Assembly (NCBI RefSeq): GCF_900105675.1
Contig: NZ_LT629786.1
Location: 6,448,001-6,512,000 of the forward strand
Direction of reading: 5' to 3'
DNA from: Pseudomonas synxantha
Lineage (GTDB): Bacteria > Pseudomonadota > Gammaproteobacteria > Pseudomonadales > Pseudomonadaceae
DNA: 64,000 nt
In this document: piece after piece, positions 52,975 through 61,724 of the stretch
Numbering within the stretch: position 1 is the first letter of the stretch
Layout: the number at the start of each line of letters is the position of its first letter
Made by a program: the position numbers and the translations under genes
Notes under the pieces: model-generated
The model's database searches: none
What the model saw: only the letters and a program-made list of their open reading frames with translations
What the model was told of the DNA's origin: nothing

Positions 52975-53028
52975 TCCGCGCCACGTTTTCGAATGCGCCA
53001 AATCGTGGCGCGCAACAAGGACCACACC

Positions 53029-53205
53029 ATGAGCACAGTCAGCGCCGAGTACTACCAGATCAAAGGCATGGTCAGTGATATGCCAGCTGAAGAGCAGGCT
53101 GAGGTCGTCCGCGTAGAATCCCTGGTGGTGGAGCTGGCCAATACCTCTCAGTCAGCAGCGCTTGGTGTGATGCTGGCCTCGATCAAGCTTTCGCTGGAGG
53201 CGTGA
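53029..53205 (+). CDS. Small late phage protein, function unknown
   Basis: A 58-residue acidic protein from ATG 53029 (MSTVSAEYYQIKGMVSDMPA, ending LGVMLASIKLSLEA). No clear ribosome site beyond AAGGAC. Overlaps the next gene as ATGA. No family recognised. Confidence 0.55.
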   Translation: MSTVSAEYYQIKGMVSDMPAEEQAEVVRVESLVVELANTSQSAALGVMLASIKLSLEA

Positions 53206-53393
53206 TGGCTTGCAGTGGATGCGCCGCCCGGCGCGAATGGCTCAACAAGATGAAGAGGCTGGCATATGAGCGAGCAAGTGAGCTGCTTACTGGTCGAGTT
53301 GCTGACCGAGCAGAAGAAGCAGACCTCCCTGCTCGAACAGATAGCGAGCCAGCAGATTCTGATGATCGAAGTGCTGGCGGACGAGCAGGGTGA
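53202..53393 (+). CDS. Small Cys-motif phage protein, function unknown
   Basis: A 63-residue protein starting with MACSGCAARREWLNKMKRLA; the CSGC and basic helix recall small proteins encoded beside holins in Pseudomonas phages. It overlaps the upstream stop as ATGA, which fixes the start, and overlaps the next gene by 128 bases in another frame. The C-terminal half is Asp/Ala-rich and may not be conserved. Confidence 0.5.
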   Translation: MMACSGCAARREWLNKMKRLAYERASELLTGRVADRAEEADLPARTDSEPADSDDRSAGGRAG

Positions 53394-53448
53394 GCAAGAC
53401 CCGGACGCCATGCCGTTGACCTACATGGATGGGAGCAAGGTGACCTGA
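53266..53448 (+). CDS. Small coiled-coil phage protein, function unknown
   Basis: A 60-residue protein (VSCLLVELLTEQKKQTSLLE then QIASQQILMIEVLADEQGEQ), heptad-like leucines suggesting a short coiled coil. Its stop overlaps the HNH start (TGATG). It shares 128 bases with the preceding gene in a different frame. Position between holin and HNH gene could suit a spanin-like or packaging accessory, but no such motif is seen. Confidence 0.55.
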   Translation: MSEQVSCLLVELLTEQKKQTSLLEQIASQQILMIEVLADEQGEQDPDAMPLTYMDGSKVT

Positions 53449-53780
53449 TGGCTCGCCTCCAGACCCTGGGTAATAGGGTCGCCACCCAAGGCAACAGACT
53501 GGCAACCGCGGCACCTGGTTCGTGGAGGACTGGCAAGACCACCTCTAGCCAGCGCGGGTACAACTACGAATGGCAGAAGGCCCGACTGGTGCACCTCAAC
53601 GAGAACCCGCTCTGTGTGTACTGCCAGCGCGAGGACAAGGTGACGGCAGCGAACACCGTCGACCACGTCATACCTCACCGAGGAGACATGACACTGTTCT
53701 GGGATCGAGCCAACTGGATGAGCCTGTGCGGACCTTGCCACTCATCGAAGAAGCAACGAGAGGAGGCGCAGGGTGCCTGA
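53448..53780 (+). CDS. HNH endonuclease of the packaging module
   Basis: A 110-residue HNH nuclease. Zinc cysteines LCVYCQRE and LCGPCHSSKK frame the His motif NTVDHVIPHRGD and the Asn in FWDRANWMSLC. Located just before the terminase genes, like HK97 gp74, which works with terminase in cos cleavage. A nuclease role in packaging is inferred from this position. Confidence 0.88.
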   Translation: MARLQTLGNRVATQGNRLATAAPGSWRTGKTTSSQRGYNYEWQKARLVHLNENPLCVYCQREDKVTAANTVDHVIPHRGDMTLFWDRANWMSLCGPCHSSKKQREEAQGA

Positions 53781-53933
53781 GTCGATCTGTAGCACGTCAC
53801 TCGCACCTTGAGGCACGCCAACTCCCCGATCTGAGACCCGGGGGCGGTCAAATTATGGAGACCGACTTTTCTCCAGACCACTCCCCCTCTCACGCGCAGA
53901 TTTTCTCCCCCTTTTGAAAAAGGAATTCAGCAA
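53781..53933. promoter_or_regulatory. Candidate cos/packaging region
   Basis: A 153-base non-coding gap between the HNH and small terminase genes with a G-rich core GACCCGGGGGCGGTCAAA (53836-53853). In HNH-cos phages the cohesive-end site lies here. Confidence 0.4.
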
Positions 53934-54341
53934 ATGGCAGGCGTCAAAGGCAAGAGCGGGGGCGCTCGCCCCAACTCTGGCGGCGCTCGGCCGGGTGCTG
54001 GCCGGAAAAAGAAGGTTGATCCTGAATCAGCAAACTCCTCGGCGGTGTCCGTGGAGTTCGAGCCGCAGCCACACGGCGGTGCGCTGAAGCGCGAGAAGGC
54101 GGTTCCAGTTCCGGCTCCTGAGATGGACATGCTGTCCCTACTGACCAAGATTGCACTTGGCCAGCTGGATGCCAGCCCAATACAGGTTCGGGCAGCTATT
54201 GCCGCCGTTCAATACACCCATGTCAAAAAGGCAGATGGCGGTAAGAAGGACGAGCAGCAGAAGGCAGCCGAGCAGGCCGCTGGGAAATTCTCCCGGCAGG
54301 CACCACCCAAATTAGTAGCAACGAACGGTAAGCAGGTTTAG
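53934..54341 (+). CDS. Terminase small subunit
   Basis: A 135-residue protein with a low-complexity basic N-terminus (GGARPNSGGARPGAGRKKKV) and a C-terminal helical part (LLTKIALGQLDASPIQVRAA). The GAGRP-type start is typical of small terminase subunits of HK97-like phages. AAAGGAA precedes the ATG. It would recognise phage DNA for packaging and hand it to the large subunit, encoded three bases downstream. Confidence 0.75.
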   Translation: MAGVKGKSGGARPNSGGARPGAGRKKKVDPESANSSAVSVEFEPQPHGGALKREKAVPVPAPEMDMLSLLTKIALGQLDASPIQVRAAIAAVQYTHVKKADGGKKDEQQKAAEQAAGKFSRQAPPKLVATNGKQV

Positions 54342-54343
54342 CT

Positions 54344-56035
54344 ATGGAGTGGTCGACAGCGTGCCCCGACTGGGAGCGGCGGTTGGTCGCCCGCGAATCG
54401 ATTATCCCGCCGCCGATCTTCGTGGAGGAGGCCGAGCGCGCCCTGCAGATCTTCAAGGAACTACGCGTCCCTGATCTGCCAGGTAAGCCACGGATGGCGG
54501 ATTGCTGTGATGAGTGGGTGTTCAATTTCGTTCGCTGTATCTTCGGGGCCTACGATGCTGAGACTGGCAAGCAGCTGATCCGAGAGTTCGGCCTACTGAT
54601 CAGCAAGAAAAACACGAAGAGCACCATCGCAGCCGGCATCATGCTCACCGCACTGATCCTGTGCTGGCGAGAGGAAGAAGAGCATCTGATCCTGGCTCCA
54701 ACCCGCGAGGTCGCTGACAACGCATTCAAGCCGGCGGCGGCCATGGTCAGGGCTGACGCAGAGCTGTCAGCAATGTTCCATATCCAGGATCACATCAGGA
54801 CCATCACGGACCGCACCACGCGGAACTCGTTGAAGGTCGTTGCCGCTGATACCGATACCGTGTCAGGCAAGAAGTCGGGCAAAGTTTTGGTCGATGAGCT
54901 TTGGGTCTTCGGCAAGCGCTCCAATGCTGAATCCATGTTTATGGAAGCGCTCGGTGGTCAGATCTCTCGCGAAGAGGGGTGGGTCATCTTTCTGACAACC
55001 CAGAGCGATGACCCTCCCGCCGGCGTGTTCAAGGAGAAGCTGAGCTACTGGCGGAATGTGCGGGACGGCAAAATCCTCGATCGCAAAACACTGGGCATCT
55101 TGTACGAATTCCCCTTGCAGATGATTGAGGACAAGGCGTACCTCAGGTCAGAAAACTTCTACATCACCAACCCCAACATAGGCCGCTCGGTTAGCGCTGA
55201 GTGGTTGGGTGACGAGCTCAAAAAGAAACAGGGCGCCTCTGATGGCACCCTTCAACAGTTTCTGGCTAAGCATCTCAACATCGAGATAGGGCTGAACCTG
55301 CGCTCGGATCGTTGGGCTGGCGCAGAGTTCTGGGAGGTTCAGGCCGCTCCGGAGGGGCTGACGTTCGAGCAGTTGATTGACCGGTCTGAGGTCGTCGACG
55401 TTGGGATTGACGGAGGCGGCCTCGATGACTTGCTTGGTTTTGCTGTTGCTGGCCGCGACAAGCTCACCCGTCAGTGGCTGCTCTGGACGCACGCCTGGGC
55501 TCACCCATCCGTGCTGGAACGGCGCAAGAGCGAAGCTCCGCGCTTTCGCGACTTCTCCGTAGAAGGTGATTTGACTCTGGTTGAGACAATCGGCGAGGAC
55601 GTGCAGGAGGTCGCTGAGTTGGTCGCTCGGGTCGAAGCTGCCGGCTTACTCGACAAGGTCGGGGTCGACCCGTCAGGCATCGGCGCCATTCTCGACGCGC
55701 TCGCCGAGGCCGGGATTCCGGAAGACAAAATTATCGGCATTAGCCAAGGCTGGAAGTTGAACGGCGCAATCAAGACCACTGAGCGAAAGCTCGCCGAGGG
55801 CGGCCTGGTCCATGGCGGCCAACCAATGATGGCCTGGTGCTGTGGCAATGCGCGGGTGGTACCAGCCGGTAACGCAATTTTGATCACCAAGCAGGCGTCG
55901 GGCCTGGCGAAGATCGACCCCTTGATGGCGGCCTTTAACGCTATCTCGCTGCTCTCGCTTAACCCCCAGGCCCAGAGCGGCCTCGACAATTACCTGGCTG
56001 ATGGGTTCTTCGGACTTATCGGCTCGAACTCATAG
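54344..56035 (+). CDS. terL: Terminase large subunit
   Basis: A 563-residue HK97-type large terminase (Terminase_1 family). The ATPase domain has the atypical Walker A SKKNTKSTIAAG near residue 86 and Walker B VLVDELWVFG near 182. The nuclease domain shows metal-binding Asp residues in DVGIDGGGLDDLLGFAVAG and VGVDPSGIGAIL. It powers DNA packaging and makes the cuts. Length is standard. Confidence 0.93.
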   Translation: MEWSTACPDWERRLVARESIIPPPIFVEEAERALQIFKELRVPDLPGKPRMADCCDEWVFNFVRCIFGAYDAETGKQLIREFGLLISKKNTKSTIAAGIMLTALILCWREEEEHLILAPTREVADNAFKPAAAMVRADAELSAMFHIQDHIRTITDRTTRNSLKVVAADTDTVSGKKSGKVLVDELWVFGKRSNAESMFMEALGGQISREEGWVIFLTTQSDDPPAGVFKEKLSYWRNVRDGKILDRKTLGILYEFPLQMIEDKAYLRSENFYITNPNIGRSVSAEWLGDELKKKQGASDGTLQQFLAKHLNIEIGLNLRSDRWAGAEFWEVQAAPEGLTFEQLIDRSEVVDVGIDGGGLDDLLGFAVAGRDKLTRQWLLWTHAWAHPSVLERRKSEAPRFRDFSVEGDLTLVETIGEDVQEVAELVARVEAAGLLDKVGVDPSGIGAILDALAEAGIPEDKIIGISQGWKLNGAIKTTERKLAEGGLVHGGQPMMAWCCGNARVVPAGNAILITKQASGLAKIDPLMAAFNAISLLSLNPQAQSGLDNYLADGFFGLIGSNS

Positions 56036-56042
56036 GCTGAAT

Positions 56043-57257
56043 ATGGCATCTCGTTGGTACAACCCGCTGTCATGGCGCATGTTCGGCTACACCGATCCGG
56101 CCACCGGCAACTATGTTGAGGTTGACATGGTTGCCGGTGGGAAACGCACGAAATCAGGCGTGAAAATCACGGCGCAGACAGCCATAACAATCCCGATCGT
56201 ATGGGCGTGCGTGAAGATCCTGAGCGAGTCTGCCGCCGGGCTGCCACTGAAGCTATTTGAGGACACCCCCGCGGGCCGTGTACTGGTCGACTCCAAATCA
56301 AGGTCGGCACGGGTGCTCAGAAAGCCCAATCCGTACATGACCAAACTCAACTTCCTGAAGTGCGCCGTGGTGAACATGGCGCTGCGGGGGAATGCATACA
56401 GCATTATTGAGCGCGCTGATAACGGTGACTGGATCGGCTTCATCCCGGTGAGCGCGGACAACGTTCAGGTCGACACCTCTGACGACTTGATCTACTGGGT
56501 CACGATAGGCGGCAAGCGTTTCCCTGTATCGCCGGAGAACATGCTGCACTTCAAGCTGTTCAGCATGGACGGCATCAACGGACTGTCCCCTGTTGAGTAC
56601 CAGGCGGAAACAATGGGACTGGCCAAGACGGCGCAAAACTGGTCGGCGATGTTCATGCGCAAGGGCGGTTTTACCGGCGGCTACGTCATCTACGACCAGT
56701 TCCTGACGAAAGTACAGCAAGCACAGATCATGGAGAAGTTCCCTGACGTGCGGAAAGGCGACATCAACGACATCGGCTCGATGGGCATTTTGCAGGGCGG
56801 CCCGAAGATCGTGCCCGCCGGCCTGAGTCAGAAGGACAGCCAGTTCATTGAGTCCCAGCAGTTCCAGGAAGAGGCCATTGCCGGTTGCTATGGCGTGCCC
56901 CTGTACCTGGCCAACCGCGCTGGTAAGACCTCGATCATGGGCTCGAACCTGGAGCAGCAAACCAGCGGGTACGTGACCTTCGGCCTTAAGCCCTACCTCG
57001 ACGCGATCGAGGATGAGATCAACGACAAGCTCTTCCGCGATAAACCCCAGTTTGTGGAGTTCATTGTGGAGGGTCTGCTGCGCGCTGATAGCGCTGGCCG
57101 GGCCGCTTACTACCAGGCCGCGCTTGGCGGATCTGGGGGATCTGGGTGGCTGACGATTAACGAAGTCCGCGAGAAGGAAAACGAATCCCGGATGACTGGC
57201 GCCGAATACGACCGGGTCACCCGGTGGGAGATGCAGACCAATGCTAAGCAAGATTGA
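56043..57257 (+). CDS. HK97-family portal protein
   Basis: A 404-residue phage portal protein from ATG 56043. Family traits: VWACVKILSESAAGLPLKLF, NMALRGNAYSIIERAD, MLHFKLFSMDGINGLSPVEY, and the clip/wing region IAGCYGVPLYLANRAGKTS. Twelve copies form the ring through which DNA enters the head. It overlaps the protease gene by 17 bases. Confidence 0.92.
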   Translation: MASRWYNPLSWRMFGYTDPATGNYVEVDMVAGGKRTKSGVKITAQTAITIPIVWACVKILSESAAGLPLKLFEDTPAGRVLVDSKSRSARVLRKPNPYMTKLNFLKCAVVNMALRGNAYSIIERADNGDWIGFIPVSADNVQVDTSDDLIYWVTIGGKRFPVSPENMLHFKLFSMDGINGLSPVEYQAETMGLAKTAQNWSAMFMRKGGFTGGYVIYDQFLTKVQQAQIMEKFPDVRKGDINDIGSMGILQGGPKIVPAGLSQKDSQFIESQQFQEEAIAGCYGVPLYLANRAGKTSIMGSNLEQQTSGYVTFGLKPYLDAIEDEINDKLFRDKPQFVEFIVEGLLRADSAGRAAYYQAALGGSGGSGWLTINEVREKENESRMTGAEYDRVTRWEMQTNAKQD

Positions 57258-57885
57258 AGTCCCCTTTGAAGTTAAGGCCAGTGATGACCTGGGCAACTTC
57301 GAAGGTTATGCGGCAGTGTTCAATAACGTTGACTTGGGCGATGACGTGATTCTCCCTGGAGCATTCACCAAGGTGAAGACCACGCGCGCCGGGCGTCTGA
57401 AGTTGGCGCTATTCCATGACCTTACCCGCCTCGTAGGTTCGGCAGACTTCACCCAGGACAGTCATGGCCTTTACATCAAGGGCAAGGTGAACCTGGCGGT
57501 GAGCTATGCCCGTGACGCATACGAGCTGATGAAAGAGGGCACGCTCGACAGTATGTCGATCGGCTTCAACACCATCCTGGCTGCGTACGAAGAGCGTGAA
57601 GGTCGGAGCATCCGCATTATCAAGCAGGCGGAGCTCTGGGAGGCATCGCTGGTGCCTTTCGGCATGAACCCAGAGGCACAAGTCACCGACGTGAAGTCGG
57701 ACATAAGAATTTTTGAGAAGGCTCTGCGCGATCGCATGGGCCTTTCCCAAAAGGAGGCGGCAGCAGTCGCCTCGCTCGGCTACTCCGCAGTGCACCGCGA
57801 TGGTGGTACTGAGGCCACGGCGATCGTGGAAGGGCTGAAATCACTCTCCACCACTTTTGACAATTTTTTTAAGGTGTCGCCATGA
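57241..57885 (+). CDS. HK97-family prohead protease
   Basis: A 214-residue serine protease. GNFEGYAAVFNNVDLGDDVI and PGAFTKV form the start of the fold, LALFHDLTRLVG has the catalytic His, and GTLDSMSIGFNT the catalytic Ser. It cleaves the delta domain of the capsid protein during maturation. Order portal-protease-capsid is typical. Confidence 0.92.
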   Translation: MLSKIEVPFEVKASDDLGNFEGYAAVFNNVDLGDDVILPGAFTKVKTTRAGRLKLALFHDLTRLVGSADFTQDSHGLYIKGKVNLAVSYARDAYELMKEGTLDSMSIGFNTILAAYEEREGRSIRIIKQAELWEASLVPFGMNPEAQVTDVKSDIRIFEKALRDRMGLSQKEAAAVASLGYSAVHRDGGTEATAIVEGLKSLSTTFDNFFKVSP

Positions 57886-59087
57886 CCGATCCAATCCAAG
57901 AAGTAAAAGCCACGCTCGAAACCCAGCTGAAGGAAGGTTTCACTGGCTTGCAAAAGAAATACGACGCTGTTGCCGATGAGATGCAAAAAGGCAACACCGT
58001 CACCACCGAGATGAAATCGCAGATCGAAAAGCAGAAGGGCGAAATCGAGCGTGTGATCGAGCAGGTTCAGAAGCTGGAAGAGAAGGGCATCAAACTGCGC
58101 AGCCAGCCGGGCGAGGCCAAGAGCTTTATCGATCTGGTGAAAAATGACGACGCCTACAAGTCTTTGCAGGCGAAGAGCGTTTCCCTGGCCGATATCGAAG
58201 TGACCAAGTCCGACATGGCCAGCATGAAGGAAATGAAGGTCACCAGCGCCGGCATCGTTGCTCCTAACTACGATCCGGTCATCCAGCCCGGCATCCGCCA
58301 GGAACTGCGCATCCGCGATCTGTTGACCACGGTGCCGGTGTCTGGACAGAACTACACCTATTTCAAAGAAAACCTGCACACCCGCGGTGCGGCGCCGGTT
58401 GCCGAAGGGGGTTTGAAGCCCACCAGCAACGTGACTTTCACAACCCAAACCGACCGAGTCAAGAAGATCGCCGTCTGGATGCCAGTGACCGACGAGGCAC
58501 TGGACGACGTTCCTCAACTGATGGCCTACCTGCAGGAACTGCTGCGTTACGACCTCAAGCTCGAGGAAGAGCGCCAGATCCTGAAGGGTGATGGCACCGG
58601 TGAGAACCTGAATGGCCTGATGACCCAGGCCACCGTGTACGACGCGACGTTGACCAAGGCTGGCGATACCGCCATCGATCTGGTGCGCCGCGCGATCTAC
58701 CAGGTTCGCAAGCAGTCGATGCTTTCCGCCGACGGCATTGTGATGACCGAGCTCGACTGGATGAACATCGAGCTTCAGAAGGACGGCGAGAACCGCTACC
58801 TGTTCGCGAACCTGCAAGGATTGGTTACACCCGTCCTCTGGGGTCGCCCGGTTGTAACCTCCGACAGTGTCGATGAGGGTGATGTCGATACTGGCGGTGA
58901 GTTCCTGGTGGCGAACTTCGCGCGATCTTCCGTGCTGTTCGACCGCATGTCGTTCCTGTTCAAGATGGGCCTGATCAACGATCAATTCATCAAGAACGAA
59001 CGTGCCCTGCTGGTTGAAGAGCGCCTCGGTCTTGGTGTACGCCGCCGTGAAGGCCTGGTCAAAGGTCGCTTCGCTGCCGCGGCGTAA
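57882..59087 (+). CDS. HK97-family major capsid protein
   Basis: A 401-residue HK97-fold capsid protein. Residues 1-115 are a charged coiled coil (VTTEMKSQIEKQKGEIERVI), the scaffold-like delta domain, expected to be removed by the protease near residue 115-125. The mature part carries ELRIRDLLTTVPVSGQNYTY, KKIAVWMPVTDEALDD, and the closing FVKGRF-type end (GVRRREGLVKGRF). Start overlaps the protease stop. Confidence 0.94.
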   Translation: MTDPIQEVKATLETQLKEGFTGLQKKYDAVADEMQKGNTVTTEMKSQIEKQKGEIERVIEQVQKLEEKGIKLRSQPGEAKSFIDLVKNDDAYKSLQAKSVSLADIEVTKSDMASMKEMKVTSAGIVAPNYDPVIQPGIRQELRIRDLLTTVPVSGQNYTYFKENLHTRGAAPVAEGGLKPTSNVTFTTQTDRVKKIAVWMPVTDEALDDVPQLMAYLQELLRYDLKLEEERQILKGDGTGENLNGLMTQATVYDATLTKAGDTAIDLVRRAIYQVRKQSMLSADGIVMTELDWMNIELQKDGENRYLFANLQGLVTPVLWGRPVVTSDSVDEGDVDTGGEFLVANFARSSVLFDRMSFLFKMGLINDQFIKNERALLVEERLGLGVRRREGLVKGRFAAAA

Positions 59088-59104
59088 TCCCCTCAGCTTG
59101 CAAT

Positions 59105-59127
59105 GGCCGGCCCTGTGCCGGCCTTTT
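59105..59127 (+). terminator. Terminator after the capsid gene
   Basis: GGCCGGC (59105-59111) pairs with GCCGGCC (59117-59123), then four Ts. It lies 17 bases before the next ribosome site. Confidence 0.7.
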
Positions 59128-59143
59128 CGTTTCAGGAGGCAAC

Positions 59144-59362
59144 ATGAAAATCAAAGCAGTTTGGGGGTTCGTCGGTAACGCGACCCTGCTGGGTGCCGAA
59201 TCGACCACAGTGAAAGCTGGGCAGGTGTTTGGCGAAGTCGACGACGAATATGCCCATACCCTGATTGGCAAGGGGCTGGCGGAAGAAGTTGACGATGACG
59301 GAAAGACTAAGTCGACAGCGCCCAAGCAATCGAAGTCGGCGGCCCCGAAAGAGAACAAGTAA
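59144..59362 (+). CDS. Small head protein candidate, function unknown
   Basis: A 72-residue protein (MKIKAVWGFVGNATLLGAES) with a strong CAGGAGGC site. Strand-rich start, Lys/Ala-rich end (KQSKSAAPKENK). Genes of this size and place, between capsid and connector, occur in HK97-like phages and may decorate or stabilise the head; family not certain. Confidence 0.65.
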   Translation: MKIKAVWGFVGNATLLGAESTTVKAGQVFGEVDDEYAHTLIGKGLAEEVDDDGKTKSTAPKQSKSAAPKENK

Positions 59363-59650
59363 ATGATCGACCTGGCGCGCGTGAAGCTTCACCTACGAGT
59401 GGACGGTGATCAGGAAGATGCCCTCATCACCGGTTACATCGAGGGCGCCAAGTCCCATGTTGCCATGCACTGTGATCGTGAGCTTGTCGAGGGTTCCCCA
59501 GTCGAGCCTGATCAGATGGGAATCACCGCCGACGTTGAGCAGGCCATTCTGCTGTTGGTGGGGCATTGGTACGAAAATCGCGAAGACGCCGCAGCCGGCG
59601 TGACTCCGACAGCGGTGGAGCGTTTGCTCTGGTACAGGAAGCGTTTCTAA
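59363..59650 (+). CDS. Head-tail connector protein (gp6-like)
   Basis: A 95-residue protein of the Phage_connect_1/gp6-like family: DLARVKLHLRVDGDQEDALI, TGYIEGAKSHVAMHCDREL, and VEQAILLLVGHWYENREDAA with a closing AVERLLWYRKR. It forms the ring joined to the portal that connects head and tail. Stop overlaps the next start as TAATG. Confidence 0.85.
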   Translation: MIDLARVKLHLRVDGDQEDALITGYIEGAKSHVAMHCDRELVEGSPVEPDQMGITADVEQAILLLVGHWYENREDAAAGVTPTAVERLLWYRKRF

Positions 59651-59988
59651 TGGAAGCCGGAAAACTGTGCCACCGTGTCGAAATCCAGAACAAAATCACG
59701 CCGCGAGACCCGGTTACTGGCGACTTCCTTGCTCCGGCCTGGGTGGAATTTGCCAAGGTTTGGGCGGCGGTTGAGGATTTATCGGCCCGTGACATGATCG
59801 CCGCCAAGGCAGGCCAGTCCCAAGTGACTGGGCGGATGGTGATTCGCTACCGGGCCGGTGTGCTGCCGACAATGCGTGTGATCCATCGAGGCGAGACCTA
59901 CAGCATTGAGGGCCCGCCGCTTGCCGACAAGAAGTCCGGGCTTGAGTACCTGACATTGCTGGTTTCGAAGGGGGTGAAGGATGGCTAG
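59650..59988 (+). CDS. Head closure protein (Phage_H_T_join)
   Basis: A 112-residue protein from ATG 59650 (GKLCHRVEIQNKITPRDPVT, WAAVEDLSARDMIAAKAGQS, RVIHRGETYSIEGPPLADKK), the PF05521 head-tail joining family. It closes the connector after packaging. Overlaps both neighbours. Confidence 0.85.
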   Translation: MEAGKLCHRVEIQNKITPRDPVTGDFLAPAWVEFAKVWAAVEDLSARDMIAAKAGQSQVTGRMVIRYRAGVLPTMRVIHRGETYSIEGPPLADKKSGLEYLTLLVSKGVKDG

Positions 59989-60454
59989 CTCAATTTCTGC
60001 CCAGCTCCAAGGTGTGGCGTCGACGATCGACAAGATGCGGAGCCTGGCGCCGCGACTTCAGAAAAAAGGCCTTCGTCGGGCTGCCCGTGAAGCGATGAAC
60101 ATCATCCGCGACGACGTGAAAGCCCGCGCTAAGGCCCTGGATGATCCTGATACCAAGGAAAAAATCTGGCGCAACGTGATCACCCAGGAAGCGACCAAGC
60201 AATCCAGGCGCGAGGGAGGCGTGGTGATGCGCGTCGGCATTCGAGGCGGTGCCGGTTCTAACCAGCACAGCAAGGACGCAAGCGGAAACCCTGGCGGCGA
60301 CACGCGGCACTGGCGCTACATCGAGTTTGGCACCCAGTTCACGCCGCCGGCGCCATTCATGCGCCCGGCCTTCTCTTCAAATGTCGGCGCGGTAACAGAA
60401 CAGTTTGTCGCAAGCCTTGGCCGAGAAATTGATGCAGCGCTCAGGGGGAATTGA
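59981..60454 (+). CDS. HK97 gp10-family tail completion protein
   Basis: A 157-residue protein. The helical start KMRSLAPRLQKKGLRRAARE, the basic middle, and HWRYIEFGTQFTPPAPFMRP are marks of the HK97-gp10 family, which completes the tail terminus. Overlaps neighbours by eight and four bases. Confidence 0.85.
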   Translation: MASSISAQLQGVASTIDKMRSLAPRLQKKGLRRAAREAMNIIRDDVKARAKALDDPDTKEKIWRNVITQEATKQSRREGGVVMRVGIRGGAGSNQHSKDASGNPGGDTRHWRYIEFGTQFTPPAPFMRPAFSSNVGAVTEQFVASLGREIDAALRGN

Positions 60455-60822
60455 TGGACCCACCTATTTTTCTGGTTTGCTCCACCGATCCGGTCGTGAA
60501 TGCGCTCATCGGTTCGGGCGTTGACTGCCGAATTTACTCATTCGGCGAGGCGCCCGAAGGCGTCGTGAAGCCTTACGTGGTGTGGAACCTGATTGATGGC
60601 AATCCAGAAAACTACCTCGCAGGCCGACCGGACGCCGACGGCTTCACGTTGCAGGTCGACGTGTACGCCGCCAGCGCGGGGTCGGCAACACAGGTCACGG
60701 CAGCTTTGCGGGGTGCGCTGGAACTGAAGGCAAACATCACCCGCTGGGGCGCGTCAGGGCGAGACCCGACGACGAAGGACTACCACCGCAGCTTTGATAT
60801 CGACTGGATCACCCTTCGATAG
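60451..60822 (+). CDS. DUF3168 tail terminator protein
   Basis: A 123-residue protein with DUF3168 traits: [40 protein letters not shown] and [11 protein letters not shown]. This family gives the tail terminator (HK97 gp10/lambda U type) that fixes tail length and joins the connector. Overlaps the gp10-like gene by four bases. Confidence 0.82.
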   Translation: MMDPPIFLVCSTDPVVNALIGSGVDCRIYSFGEAPEGVVKPYVVWNLIDGNPENYLAGRPDADGFTLQVDVYAASAGSATQVTAALRGALELKANITRWGASGRDPTTKDYHRSFDIDWITLR

Positions 60823-60837
60823 AGCATCACCCCAATC

Positions 60838-60861
60838 AACCCGCCGAGTGCGGGTTTTTTT
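60838..60861 (+). terminator. Terminator upstream of the tail tube gene
   Basis: ACCCGC (60839-60844) pairs with GCGGGT (60850-60855), then seven Ts, just before GGAGAAAGCC and the ATG at 60885. Confidence 0.85.
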
Positions 60862-60884
60862 ATGCCCGACATTTGGAGAAAGCC

Positions 60885-61379
60885 ATGTCGATTCTTACCC
60901 AAGGCACCCAGGTTTACGCGTTGGTGCCGAGTGCGGCTGATCCCGCAGTTTTTGTGGTGCTTGAGATTGAGTGCGCAACCGCTTTCAGTCCAGGCGGTAA
61001 CCCAGCTGATCAGATCGAGGTCACTTGCCTGAGCGACAAGGTTCGTCGTTACCTGCGCGGACTGCGCACTCCAGGGCAAGCGTCTTTGACGCTCAATGCG
61101 GACCCGCGTAACGCGTCCCACGTTCGCCTTCACCAGCTTTCGGAAGATGACAGCATCGAGAGCGTCGCATGGGCTGTGGGCTGGTCGGACGGCACCGATA
61201 TTCCACCAACGCTCAATGCCGGCGGCGATGACTTTGTGCTTCCGCCATCGCGAACCTGGTTCGTCTTCGACGGCTATGTCTCGGACTTCCCGTTCGACTT
61301 CGCAGCCAACACTGTGGTGAGTACCGCCGCAACCATTCAGCGTTCCGGCGGCTCCGCCTGGATTCGCAAGACCGCTTAA
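60885..61379 (+). CDS. Phage tail tube (major tail) protein
   Basis: A 164-residue protein from ATG 60885. [40 protein letters not shown] and [12 protein letters not shown] resemble the phage tail tube fold of lambda V/HK97 type. It polymerises into the flexible tail tube. A terminator precedes it and the G/GT chaperone follows, which fits the standard tail cassette. Confidence 0.82.
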   Translation: MSILTQGTQVYALVPSAADPAVFVVLEIECATAFSPGGNPADQIEVTCLSDKVRRYLRGLRTPGQASLTLNADPRNASHVRLHQLSEDDSIESVAWAVGWSDGTDIPPTLNAGGDDFVLPPSRTWFVFDGYVSDFPFDFAANTVVSTAATIQRSGGSAWIRKTA

Positions 61380-61388
61380 GGGGATCGC

Positions 61389-61724
61389 ATGAACCTGGCT
61401 CAACTTAAAAAGAAAGGGGGCGTCATCGCTGACGCCCTGGTGGCGCGGGAAGTGGAGTGGAAACACTTCGACGCCAAAGGCAAGGAGGTGACCGACAAGT
61501 TCAAAGTGCATGTTCGCCGGCATGCTTTCGGTGTCATGGAGGCGATGTTCGCCGGTGGCGAGGCCGAGCGCTTCAAAAACGCCCGGTACCTGTCGGCGAG
61601 CATCATGCTGGGCGACACCGGTGAGGAGGAATTGCCTTTTGAGGATGCGGTAAACCTCGATTCTGGCCTCGGCGTGGTGCTTCTGCAGGCTGTGAACGAG
61701 GTCAACAACCCGGTAAAAAACTGA
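61389..61724 (+). CDS. Tail assembly chaperone G
   Basis: A 111-residue protein of the TAC (lambda gpG-like) family: MNLAQLKKKGGVIADALVAR, VHVRRHAFGVMEAMFAGGEA, and the acidic FEDAVNLDSG. It ends with codons GTA AAA AAC then UGA. The heptamer A-AAA-AAC (61715-61721) at the end of the zero frame is a canonical -1 slip site, so a minority of ribosomes continue into T. The chaperone coats the tape measure protein before tail assembly. Confidence 0.88.
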   Translation: MNLAQLKKKGGVIADALVAREVEWKHFDAKGKEVTDKFKVHVRRHAFGVMEAMFAGGEAERFKNARYLSASIMLGDTGEEELPFEDAVNLDSGLGVVLLQAVNEVNNPVKN

